Position numbers and translations under genes: made by a program. The notes under the pieces are model-generated. The model was not told the DNA's origin. It saw only the letters and a list, made by a program, of their open reading frames with translations, and did not search any database. A DNA stretch of 15,015 nucleotides from Bacteroidota bacterium (GTDB lineage: Bacteria > Bacteroidota > Bacteroidia > Chitinophagales > Chitinophagaceae): the NCBI GenBank assembly GCA_023424015.1, contig JAFAEM010000019.1, positions 1-15,015 on the forward strand. The letters run 5' to 3'. Positions 1 through 5,973 of the stretch are shown piece by piece (within the stretch, counting starts at the first letter, position 1; the number at the start of each line of letters is the position of its first letter).

Positions 1-298
1 TGATTCGCGGCAACTCCATCCGTGTAATCCATGTAATCTGTGGCAAAAGGCCCCTGTGAAATCAGATTCGTTCAAATCGTGCGATTCGTCGCAGCCACAT
101 CTCTCTGATTCGCGGCAACTCCATCCGTGTAATCCGTGCAATCTGTGGCAAAAGGACCCGGAGAAATCAGATTCGTGCAATTCGTGCGATTCGTGGCAAC
201 CTCATCCGTGTCTTCCGTGTAATCTGTGGCAAAAGGACCCGGAGAAATCAGATTCGTGCAATTCGTGCGATTCGTGGCCCCCCTCCGTGGCATCATAG
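1..298. repeat. Degenerate interspersed repeat array, ATTCGTG/ATCCGTG words
   Basis: About 300 bp consist of three imperfect copies of a composite unit. Copies begin at about 1 and 106 with TGATTCGCGGCAAC, and the third begins near 188 with GATTCGTGGCAAC. Each contains short words of the form ATCCGTG or ATTCGTG spaced 8 to 10 bp apart, then CTGTGGCAAAAGG and GAAATCAGATTCG. The spacing is about 105 bp, then about 82 bp. Frames open through it are low-complexity (Ser-Cys-Asp-Ser runs), as expected of repeats. Similar ATTCGTG-rich intergenic repeats are recalled from Bacteroidota genomes, but their function is unknown to me. The array continues off the left edge. Confidence 0.85.
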
Positions 299-335
299 CA
301 GATTTAATTACCTTCGCGCCTCTCAAATAAAGAAT

Positions 336-914
336 ATGAAACAAGACGAACTAATACAAAGAAGTGGAAACCAGTGTGAACTTTGTAAGTCCGACGGCCC
401 ACTTCGTACATTTGAAGTACCACCTGCAACCAGCATTACGGACAACACGATATTGATCTGCGAAAAATGCGCCCAGCAAATTGAAAAGAAAGCTGAACTC
501 GACAACAATCACTGGCAATTCCTGTCCACCACAATGTGGAGCGAGAACCCGGCCATACAGGTTGTATCCTGGCGCATGCTCAACCGGCTGAGGAACGAAA
601 GCTGGGCTATGGACAATCTCGACATGATGTACCTCGATGAGGAAATGCTATCATGGGCAAAGGCCACAGGTGATCATGAAAGTGACGCCACGGTCGAACT
701 CCATCGCGATAGTAACGGCCACCAGCTTCAAAGTGGCGACTCCGTAATATTGACCAAATCACTCGATGTAAAAGGCTCAACACTGAATGCCAAAATGGGA
801 ACTGTTGTAAAGAACATTCGCCTGGTGGAAGACAATACCGAACAAATCGAAGGGAAAATAGAAGGACAAACCATTGTGATACTTACAAAGTTTGTTCGCA
901 AGCAAAACCCCTGA
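336..914 (+). CDS. yjdM: PhnA/YjdM-family zinc-ribbon protein
   Basis: This 192-residue cytoplasmic protein has an N-terminal zinc ribbon with Cys14-x2-Cys17 and Cys42-x2-Cys45. Its C-terminal PhnA domain (about residues 123-190) includes SGDSVILTKSLDVKG, then KMGTVVKNIRLV, and ends with the family-like TKFVRK. E. coli YjdM (formerly PhnA) is about 110 residues. Here an extra segment of about 70 residues (roughly 50-120, Trp and Met rich) separates ribbon and domain, so this is the longer form. The phosphonate link in the name is historical; a phosphonoacetate hydrolase role belongs to a different PhnA, and the true function is uncertain. The gene stands alone, converging with the next gene across about 60 bp. 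ATG 336 is the first start after the repeat array. Family assignment is strong, function is not. Confidence 0.88.
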   Translation: MKQDELIQRSGNQCELCKSDGPLRTFEVPPATSITDNTILICEKCAQQIEKKAELDNNHWQFLSTTMWSENPAIQVVSWRMLNRLRNESWAMDNLDMMYLDEEMLSWAKATGDHESDATVELHRDSNGHQLQSGDSVILTKSLDVKGSTLNAKMGTVVKNIRLVEDNTEQIEGKIEGQTIVILTKFVRKQNP

Positions 915-973
915 TGAGAATCCATCGGTTCGCGTAAGCGCATATAACGAATAACATCTATAAAAGAGATCTT

Positions 974-1660
974 CTATCGCAGAATATAGGTCACACCATT
1001 TATATTCTGACGATAAGACCCCGTCTTCAACGCCCCCTGTTGCCTTGGATCCAGAGAGGTGCCCCAGTTGTAGTTTACCGAACCGATGCTTTTAATTTTT
1101 CCGCGGATCGCTTTATCGTCAAACGTAGAGTGATACTGGATGCGGGTATTGCCAACTGATTTTAGTTTACCACGGAAAGCTTCATTCTCCAGTGACTGAT
1201 AATAGTCCAGCACCAGGTTGCCGGCAAAACGAAGTTTACCTTTGAGCGCTGCATTGTCAAACTGGGTGTAATAGTCGAGGCCTATCGACCCGATTGATTT
1301 GAGTTTACCCGGTTTACCATCCTTTTCAAATGCACCATAGTAAGTCAACATACAGGTGCCGATACTTTTTACTTTCCCCCTAACGACGGAATCGGAAGTT
1401 TCTGGTCCAAAATAATCGACCCTTCCCATAAAAGGCTGGAGCTTGGGAGCATAGTAATTTGAATTACGATCCGACCTCATCTCCGTACCCCATTCCATGA
1501 GGTTTCCATCTACAGAAACCCGGATCAGGACGTTTTGATCGGTAATAAAAGTAAAATATGAAAGTGTGGAGGCCCCCGAAAAGCTGATCTGGCTCAACTG
1601 CTGCGACCAGGCAAATACGCTCAAAAACAGAAACGACACGACGGCAAGAATCTTCCTCAT
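974..1660 (-). CDS. Secreted protein with five 23-residue repeats, function unknown
   Basis: This 228-residue protein starts with a signal peptide (residues 1-20, hydrophobic core then AWSQ) and is probably exported to the periplasm or cell surface. The mature part carries a repeat with core GK(L/V/I)KSIG starting at residues 95, 118, 141, 164 and 187, an exact 23-residue period. Within each unit a variable stretch leads to (L/I)xYY or (I)QYH, then an acidic patch, an Ala and a basic residue before the next GK. The third copy is divergent (GKLRFAG). The pattern suggests a regular beta-hairpin or solenoid fold (inferred). Before the repeats lies a beta-rich segment with VLIRVSVDGNLMEWG. No catalytic motif or lipobox is visible. 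I recognise it only as an uncharacterised Bacteroidota-type exported repeat protein. It has its own promoter space and no operon partner. Confidence 0.8.
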   Translation of the reverse strand: MRKILAVVSFLFLSVFAWSQQLSQISFSGASTLSYFTFITDQNVLIRVSVDGNLMEWGTEMRSDRNSNYYAPKLQPFMGRVDYFGPETSDSVVRGKVKSIGTCMLTYYGAFEKDGKPGKLKSIGSIGLDYYTQFDNAALKGKLRFAGNLVLDYYQSLENEAFRGKLKSVGNTRIQYHSTFDDKAIRGKIKSIGSVNYNWGTSLDPRQQGALKTGSYRQNINGVTYILR

Positions 1661-1877
1661 AACAGGTGGTGGGTTTAGGGTGGAACTAAAAATAATAATT
1701 TCATGTTATAAATGCAACCCCATGATACCCCAATACCAGGTAAATTGGCCCCTGGAAAAAAGCAAACTTGCGGCGATAAAAATCCGGTATTTCGGCCTGT
1801 TTCAGCCGTTTAAAACCTTAGGTATAGGGAAAAAACACGTAGTAATACTCGCATTTTTTATTTTTATAATATCTACT

Positions 1878-1896
1878 TTTAAGCTGCAAGCTTAAA
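1878..1896 (+). promoter_or_regulatory. Perfect palindrome upstream of the 1907 gene
   Basis: TTTAAGCT and AGCTTAAA form 8-bp perfect inverted arms around GCA, ending 10 bases before the ATG at 1907. It lies just downstream of an AT-rich stretch containing TTATAAT (about 1864-1870), so it is either an operator near the transcription start or a small hairpin in the leader. It has no T-run after it and so is not a terminator for rightward transcription. Confidence 0.4.
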
Positions 1897-1906
1897 CCCA
1901 TATTTT

Positions 1907-2623
1907 ATGAAACCCACCCTGATCCAGCATCCTTTGAAGAGGATTCATTTCAATTACAAATACGAGGCTGCCCTTAGCGATTTTGAACGCGCTTTCATAG
2001 AAAGATATAAACAGCTGCATGACGAGCTGGCCATGATAAAGGACGAACTGCTCGAACTGCGACCCTGCATCAGAAAAGTCTCCCGGGAACTTAAACTGGT
2101 CCGCAAATCCTTTGACACATTGCATGAAAAGATCAGGCTCACCGAACAAATGCTTGGCCTCAGCCCTGCCGTCGATATTCCCAAAGGCGAGTTTCGTGTA
2201 AAACCCGGAGAGATCAACCAGGTGCTGAATGAGTTTCAGATGGTGCGCCAGGAATACTGGGCCATCATGGTGCCTATGCATAATCGGTTTAATGACGTTT
2301 ACATCCGCTTTACTGCTTTTGATGACACGGTAGAACGCTTTGAAAAAGAGTACTCACAACCCCTGCTCAGCAACCCCGATAGCATGGAAATAGATACTAA
2401 TTGTTTTGATGTGGATATGAATGAATTCCGAAAACAGTGGATGGCGATAACAGATATGCAGGATGTTTGCCTGGATGAATATGCCGACTGGGTGAAGGAA
2501 CAGACCAGCCTCGTTAATGATTCAACTGCGTTGTACGACCGTATCAAGAAACTGTTTCAATACATCAGCAATATTCAAAAGTATAATTCCACACACCGGG
2601 AAAATGATTTCGGGCTGAATTAA
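1907..2623 (+). CDS. Hypothetical helical/coiled-coil cytoplasmic protein
   Basis: This is a 238-residue protein with no signal peptide and no membrane segment. Residues 20-85 are rich in Glu, Lys, Leu and Arg with heptad-like spacing (ERYKQLHDELAMIKDELLEL), suggesting a coiled coil. A second charged helical region covers about 105-150, and a third, with several Trp and Asp residues, covers 170-225. I do not recognise the family and see no enzymatic motif, so no function is assigned. The ATG at 1907 follows an AT-rich leader holding a palindrome, and there is no clear Shine-Dalgarno site, which is usual for this phylum. The stop codon lies 2 bases before the boundary of the heptad repeat block. 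Codon use and composition look like the neighbouring genes. Confidence 0.75.
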   Translation: MKPTLIQHPLKRIHFNYKYEAALSDFERAFIERYKQLHDELAMIKDELLELRPCIRKVSRELKLVRKSFDTLHEKIRLTEQMLGLSPAVDIPKGEFRVKPGEINQVLNEFQMVRQEYWAIMVPMHNRFNDVYIRFTAFDDTVERFEKEYSQPLLSNPDSMEIDTNCFDVDMNEFRKQWMAITDMQDVCLDEYADWVKEQTSLVNDSTALYDRIKKLFQYISNIQKYNSTHRENDFGLN

Positions 2624-2625
2624 AT

Positions 2626-3174
2626 ACTAGTGTTTAGTCAAACATAAAATGTCGCTTCAAAAAGCTACGAGCGATGAGCTACGAGCTTCGAGCTCGATCG
2701 TTTGGCCAAGAAATTTGAGGCCATGAGCCTCATGGCTCACAGCTCATGGCTCGGGGCTAAAATAGCTTAAAATGCCGCTTCAAAAAGCTACGAGCGATGC
2801 GCTACGAGCTTCGAGCTCGATCGTTTGATCACTAAATTTGAGGCTTTGAGCCTCATGGTTCACAGCTCACAGCTCACAGCTCGCGGCTAAAATAGCTTAA
2901 AATGCCGCTTCAAAAAGCTACGAGCGATGAGCTACGAGCTTCGAGCTCGATCGTTTGACCACTAAATTTGAGTTTTTGAGCCTCATGGTTCATAGCTCAC
3001 AGCTCACAGCTCGCGGCTCGCGGCTAAAATAGCTTAAAAAGCCGCTTCAAAAAGCAACGAGCGATGAGCTACGAGCTTCGAGCTCGATCGTTTGACCACT
3101 AAATTTGAGGCTTTGAGCCTCATGGTTCACAGCTCACAGCTCGCGGCTCGTGGCTAAAATAAAATAACACTAGT
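2626..3174. repeat. 549-bp compound heptad repeat element with 9-bp terminal inverted repeats
   Basis: Four copies of one unit start at 2651, 2774, 2904 and 3041, spaced 123, 130 and 137 bp. Each unit opens with GYCGCTTCAAAAAGC, then a left arm of GAGCNNN heptads (GAGCGAT, GAGCTAC, GAGCTTC), then CGATCGTTTG. In copies 2 and 4 a 7-bp hairpin follows, TGAGGCT-TTG-AGCCTCA. The right arm carries the same kind of heptad on the other strand (CACAGCT, CGCGGCT) and numbers 4, 5, 6 and 5 heptads in the four copies. The unit ends with AAAATAGCTTAAAA. The block is bounded by ACTAGTGTT (2626-2634) and AACACTAGT (3166-3174). No coding frame spans it and no transposase is present. It could be a non-autonomous mobile element, a structured RNA source or a chromosome-architecture repeat. 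Confidence 0.85.
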
Positions 3175-4105
3175 GACTCCCAGCGAGGAGCAAGATATTC
3201 GATGTCTCACCTTCGCGTTGAATATCTACAGTTGTACTATCATTGCTCTTTGCGAGCCTGATACTAACAGAGTTGACACTTTCTTCCCGGGCGATTAGTG
3301 AGAGCACCTCCTGGCAACTCCTGAACAGGTTGATTTTTACTTCTCCCGCCATCTCTTCCTCCAGGTCGCAATGATACACACAAGGAATACCTGTGTGCAT
3401 CGTAAACTCCTGGCAGGCATACTCCATAGTTTCATTGAAACCGAGGTCAAATAGCATGGACGGGCTTACGGAAAAGGACAATCTTCGGATCGCTTTTACA
3501 AGTTGTTCGGATATTGTAACGATATTACCGAGCTTTGAGGCAGTCTCAGTAGGTAATCCTTCCATCCGGTTCTGGACCACTTCTGTTTGCCACTTTAATG
3601 CCGCTGCCAACTGAGCTAGTTCCTCATGAAGTTCATGCGCCAGCGTTCTGCGATCTTCTTCTGCACGATTCCGGAATTCATGAACCATGTTTTGGTAGGT
3701 CCTCAGCTTTGCTTTGAATTCTTCTTCCCTCAGTTTGTTTTCTGTAATATTTTTAGCAATGGCAAAAACGACCTCCCTGTCAGGAATGTACACTGATGTC
3801 CATTCCAGCCAGACTGTTTCGCCATTCTTTTTCAGGTAGCGATTCTTAAAATTTAATAATGGTTTGCCCTCCATTAACCTGAGCCTTCCCTGGTCGGTCA
3901 GTTCATAATCATCCGGGTGCAAAAAAGAAAATATGGGTCGTGAATAGAGCTCCCCGGGTTCGTATTGCAGTGTGTTGATGACTGCTGGGTTTACCATTTT
4001 AAAATATCCATCTTTTCCGGCAATGCAAACAAAGTCGTGCGTCAGTTCGAACAAGGCAAGCATTTCGTATTCACGCTGTACTGATTTGATCATGATGTAG
4101 CTCAT
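3170..4105 (-). CDS. PAS-domain sensor histidine kinase, ATPase domain truncated
   Basis: This is a cytoplasmic two-component-type sensor with no membrane segment. Numbered from the ATG at 4105 (311 residues), a PAS domain covers about 15-125 (NPAVINTL, FLHPDD, KKNGETVWLEW, AIAKNITE). A coiled linker leads to a HisKA_3 dimerisation domain containing LAHELHEELAQ, whose likely phospho-acceptor is His160. The following region resembles the start of a HATPase domain (SVSPSMLFDLG, NLFRSCQEVL), but the N-box asparagines are absent and the protein stops before any DxGxG box, roughly 50-60 residues short. Its TAG stop lies in the terminal repeat of the adjacent element. It may be a decayed gene or a phospho-accepting scaffold. 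An in-frame TTG at 4147 and an ATG at 4093 are alternative starts. It is divergent from the Crp/Fnr gene. Confidence 0.8.
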   Translation of the reverse strand: MSYIMIKSVQREYEMLALFELTHDFVCIAGKDGYFKMVNPAVINTLQYEPGELYSRPIFSFLHPDDYELTDQGRLRLMEGKPLLNFKNRYLKKNGETVWLEWTSVYIPDREVVFAIAKNITENKLREEEFKAKLRTYQNMVHEFRNRAEEDRRTLAHELHEELAQLAAALKWQTEVVQNRMEGLPTETASKLGNIVTISEQLVKAIRRLSFSVSPSMLFDLGFNETMEYACQEFTMHTGIPCVYHCDLEEEMAGEVKINLFRSCQEVLSLIAREESVNSVSIRLAKSNDSTTVDIQREGETSNILLLAGSH

Positions 4106-4126
4106 TCCTCCTGGCTGCAGGAGGAA
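4105..4126 (-). promoter_or_regulatory. Hairpin burying the Shine-Dalgarno site of the kinase gene
   Basis: On the minus strand TTCCTCCTG and CAGGAGGAA form a perfect 9-bp stem around a 4-base loop (CAGC). The downstream arm contains AGGAGG, a strong anti-16S match, and the stem reaches the first base of the ATG at 4105. If transcribed, it would hide the ribosome site. Its position suits translational control, though there is no experimental support here. Confidence 0.45.
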
Positions 4127-4214
4127 GCTCGAAAGATAACCCTGCAATTACTATTTCCCAATACCTGGATTTAAAATTTTTTCACACAATTAGCCTTACC
4201 AGTTAGTGCTGAAT

Positions 4215-4228
4215 TACGGCTTTCCGTA
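4215..4228. promoter_or_regulatory. Small inverted repeat in the kinase/Crp-Fnr divergent region
   Basis: TACGG-CTTT-CCGTA is a perfect 5-bp inverted repeat with a 4-base centre, 26 bases upstream of the TTG start of the Crp/Fnr gene. The 5-4-5 geometry is that of Crp/Fnr-type sites, and the CTTT centre equals that of the stronger site at 4833-4852, but the arms differ. It is a weak candidate for autoregulation. Confidence 0.25.
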
Positions 4229-4253
4229 TTATTTTTAACGACAACTACCACCA

Positions 4254-4817
4254 TTGGAATTCCTGCTTAGTCATATCAAGGATTATTATCCTCTTAGCCC
4301 AGCTGCAGAAAAAGAACTAGAGAGTTGTTTTGAACGGATTCTTGCTCAAAAAAATGACCACCTCTTGCAGGAAGGCAGGATCTGCCGGCATTTATATTTT
4401 GTAGAACAGGGAGCCCTTCGTGGCTATTATATGCTTGAGGGCCGGCAGATCACGCATTGGTTTGGCTTTGAAAACGATTTCGTCACCTCCTTTCACAGTT
4501 TTATTACCGGCCAGCCTGCCGTCGAAAACATCCAGTTACTGGAGGGAAGTGTGCTTTGGGTCATTTCAAAAGAAAAGCTGACTAACCTTTTTAACCAGTA
4601 TCACGAGATCGAACGACTGGTCAGGATCGCCTACGAAAAATATTACCTGCGCCTGGAAGAGCGCTTTGTCAATGCGCATTTTAAAACGGCTGCCGAACGT
4701 TATGAGAATCTTTTGCAGCAAACCCCTCATATTCTAGAACGAGTTCCATTAGGTTATATCGCATCCTATCTCGGTATCAGCCAGGAAACGCTCAGCCGGA
4801 TACGCGGTCGTATTTAA
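4254..4817 (+). CDS. Crp/Fnr-family transcriptional regulator
   Basis: This 187-residue protein has an N-terminal cyclic-nucleotide-binding-like beta-roll (about 18-115; LLQEGRICRHLYFVEQGALRGYY is the typical core), a long dimerisation helix (about 118-150), and a short C-terminal helix-turn-helix ending VPLGYIASYLGISQETLSRIRGRI. This compact form, with the recognition helix SQETLSRIR near the end, is typical of Bacteroidota Crp/Fnr proteins. There is no cysteine cluster for an iron-sulfur centre, so oxygen sensing like FNR is unlikely and the ligand is unknown. The start must be TTG 4254: an in-frame stop lies at 4236 and no ATG or GTG occurs between. It is followed after 80 bp by yiaAB with a matching palindrome between, and is divergent from the sensor kinase. 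Confidence 0.9.
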   Translation: MEFLLSHIKDYYPLSPAAEKELESCFERILAQKNDHLLQEGRICRHLYFVEQGALRGYYMLEGRQITHWFGFENDFVTSFHSFITGQPAVENIQLLEGSVLWVISKEKLTNLFNQYHEIERLVRIAYEKYYLRLEERFVNAHFKTAAERYENLLQQTPHILERVPLGYIASYLGISQETLSRIRGRI

Positions 4818-4832
4818 CATTTCGATCATTCG

Positions 4833-4852
4833 TTTTTGACCTTTGTCAAAAA
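4833..4852 (+). promoter_or_regulatory. Probable Crp/Fnr operator upstream of yiaAB
   Basis: TTTTTGAC-CTTT-GTCAAAAA is a perfect 8-bp inverted repeat with a 4-base centre. Its core, TTGAC-N4-GTCAA, differs from the FNR consensus TTGAT-N4-ATCAA by one base per arm. It lies between a Crp/Fnr gene and yiaAB. Its centre (4842.5) is about 40-42 bases upstream of the start point predicted from the element at 4872-4879, the usual place for a class II activator site. Confidence 0.65.
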
Positions 4853-4871
4853 TCTCCCGGTATCTCCCTTA

Positions 4872-4879
4872 TAGATTTG
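4872..4879 (+). promoter_or_regulatory. Bacteroidota-type -7 promoter element for yiaAB
   Basis: TAGATTTG matches the Bacteroidota sigma consensus TAnnTTTG exactly and lies 18 bases before the ATG at 4898. A properly spaced -33 TTTG is not evident. This fits a promoter that needs an activator bound at the palindrome upstream. Confidence 0.55.
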
Positions 4880-4897
4880 TTTCCTAAACCACTACAC

Positions 4898-5314
4898 ATG
4901 GAACAAACACAAAACCAAAAACCTTCCGCCGCTTTCGTGGCGGCTTCCTGGCTGGCACTATTCATTGGTGTTATCGCATTTCTGATTGGCCTTTGGAATG
5001 CGGAAATGGAGCTCAATGAAAAAGGCTATTATTTCACCGTACTGATGTTTGGACTTTTCTCCGCGATATCGGTTCAAAAAGCAGTGCGGGACCAGCTTGA
5101 AGGCATTCCTGTTACTAATATCTACTATGGTCTGGCATGGTTTACGACCATTCTTTCCGTTGTGTTATTGACGATCGGTCTTTGGAACGCCGATATTGAA
5201 AAAAGCGAAAAGGGATTCTATGCCATGGCTTTCGTGCTAAGCATGTATGCAGCGATTGCTGTTCAGAAAAATACCAGGGATATGAAGGCTGCGGGGGATG
5301 GGAGTGATTCTTGA
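4898..5314 (+). CDS. YiaAB two-helix-domain inner membrane protein
   Basis: This 138-residue integral membrane protein has four transmembrane helices arranged as two copies of the YiaA/YiaB two-helix domain. The copies are related: SWLALFIGVIAFLIGLWNAEMELNEKGYY with AISVQKAVRD, and AWFTTILSVVLLTIGLWNADIEKSEKGFY with AIAVQKNTRD. The IGLWNA and EKG(Y/F)Y motifs mark the family. The biochemical role of YiaA/YiaB is not established. I chose ATG 4898 over the in-frame TTG 4877 because the TTG lies inside the promoter-like TAGATTTG. The gene follows the Crp/Fnr regulator on the same strand, and a palindrome between them suggests direct control by that regulator. Its 3' end is followed at once by the heptad repeat array, which separates it from the convergent META gene. 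Confidence 0.87.
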   Translation: MEQTQNQKPSAAFVAASWLALFIGVIAFLIGLWNAEMELNEKGYYFTVLMFGLFSAISVQKAVRDQLEGIPVTNIYYGLAWFTTILSVVLLTIGLWNADIEKSEKGFYAMAFVLSMYAAIAVQKNTRDMKAAGDGSDS

Positions 5315-5415
5315 TGCTGGATGCTGGATGCTGGATGCTGGATTCCTGATGCTGGATACTGGATGTTGGAAACGAAAGTGCCAGCATCCAGTATCTAATA
5401 TCCAGTATCTTGTAT
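5311..5415. repeat. GATGCTG/GATACTG heptad array with a large hairpin
   Basis: Repeats of the 7-bp word GATGCTG (with GATTCCT, GATACTG and GATGTTG variants) run from about 5313 to 5369, and the same words return on the other strand from 5381 to about 5407. GATACTGGATGTTGG (5355-5369) pairs with CCAGCATCCAGTATC (5381-5395) over 15 positions with one G-T wobble, leaving an 11-base loop. The array fills the gap between the convergent yiaAB and META genes and could act as a two-way transcription barrier, though it lacks a T-run. Confidence 0.85.
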
Positions 5416-5417
5416 AT

Positions 5418-5828
5418 CTAATACCTCCTTGCCCTGAGAACTAATACGACATTCTTCTTTTTCTTCAACACAATATCTTCGCCTCTTATTTCATAGCGAT
5501 TGACATTGGCCAGTTCAGCCAGGAACACCTTTTCAAATTCCATATCACCACACAACATTTTGGTTGAATTCACATCCCGGAACTGGACACTGTTCTTGTC
5601 AAGTGTATAGGAACCATTTATTTGGTTGCAACCACCATTGCCGGTAAACAGTTTTTGTTCGGTATCGAATTCTATATAGGCATCCCTCCGCCCCCCGCTT
5701 TGCTGTACCGGCACGCCTTTCATCTCCACCAGTACCCAGCGACTACGGCCCCAATAGGCATCCGGGGCAAGTTTGGGACTACACTGTATTAGGCTTATCG
5801 CGATGGCAATTACAAAGAGGTACTTCAT
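5418..5828 (-). CDS. META-domain (HslJ-like) lipoprotein
   Basis: This 136-residue protein has a lipoprotein signal, with hydrophobic residues 3-14 and the lipobox LIQC, so Cys16 is the lipidation site. The mature part fits the META domain: SRWVLVEMKGVPVQ at the start, then a beta-rich core with the typical GNGGCNQINGSYTL, then KMLCGDMEFEKVFLAEL, and a final beta strand pair (YEIRGEDIVL). The paired cysteines in GGCN and MLCG are commonly seen in this family. HslJ-like proteins are cell-envelope proteins linked in E. coli to heat shock and novobiocin resistance; the role here is unknown. I chose ATG 5828 because it begins a clean signal peptide; an upstream start would add 16 residues before it. 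The stop overlaps the edge of the heptad array. Confidence 0.85.
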   Translation of the reverse strand: MKYLFVIAIAISLIQCSPKLAPDAYWGRSRWVLVEMKGVPVQQSGGRRDAYIEFDTEQKLFTGNGGCNQINGSYTLDKNSVQFRDVNSTKMLCGDMEFEKVFLAELANVNRYEIRGEDIVLKKKKNVVLVLRARRY

Positions 5829-5973
5829 GGCGTGATTGATTTTTTCAGATGCTAGGGGCAAAATTAGGTGATTCACCGCTCAAATCTGATGACCTAAAAG
5901 CCAGTTTTTCGATACCTGAATACCTGCCGTCTAAACATTCGGCGTATAATTCTTGAAGCAAAATAAATGTAGC

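Noticed and set aside
56..298. 80-residue Ser/Cys/Asp-rich open frame (+), with an overlapping frame on the other strand
   Set aside because: Both are translations of the short-word repeat array. The protein repeats follow the DNA repeats, and open frames occur on both strands.
1566..1895. 109-residue open frame (+)
   Set aside because: Its first part is antisense to the signal peptide region of the exported repeat protein, and the rest crosses an AT-rich leader. It has no recognisable domain.
2651..3160. Possible CRISPR array
   Set aside because: Units are 123-137 bp, similar throughout with no unique spacers, and built of internal heptads. No cas gene is present.
4106..4147. Upstream TTG start for the sensor kinase (adds 14 residues)
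   Set aside because: A TTG start is less likely than the ATG at 4105, and the added residues lie upstream of the PAS domain and encode the hairpin region.
4877..4897. Upstream TTG start for yiaAB
   Set aside because: The TTG is part of the exact TAGATTTG promoter element. The ATG at 4898 gives a normal N-terminus.
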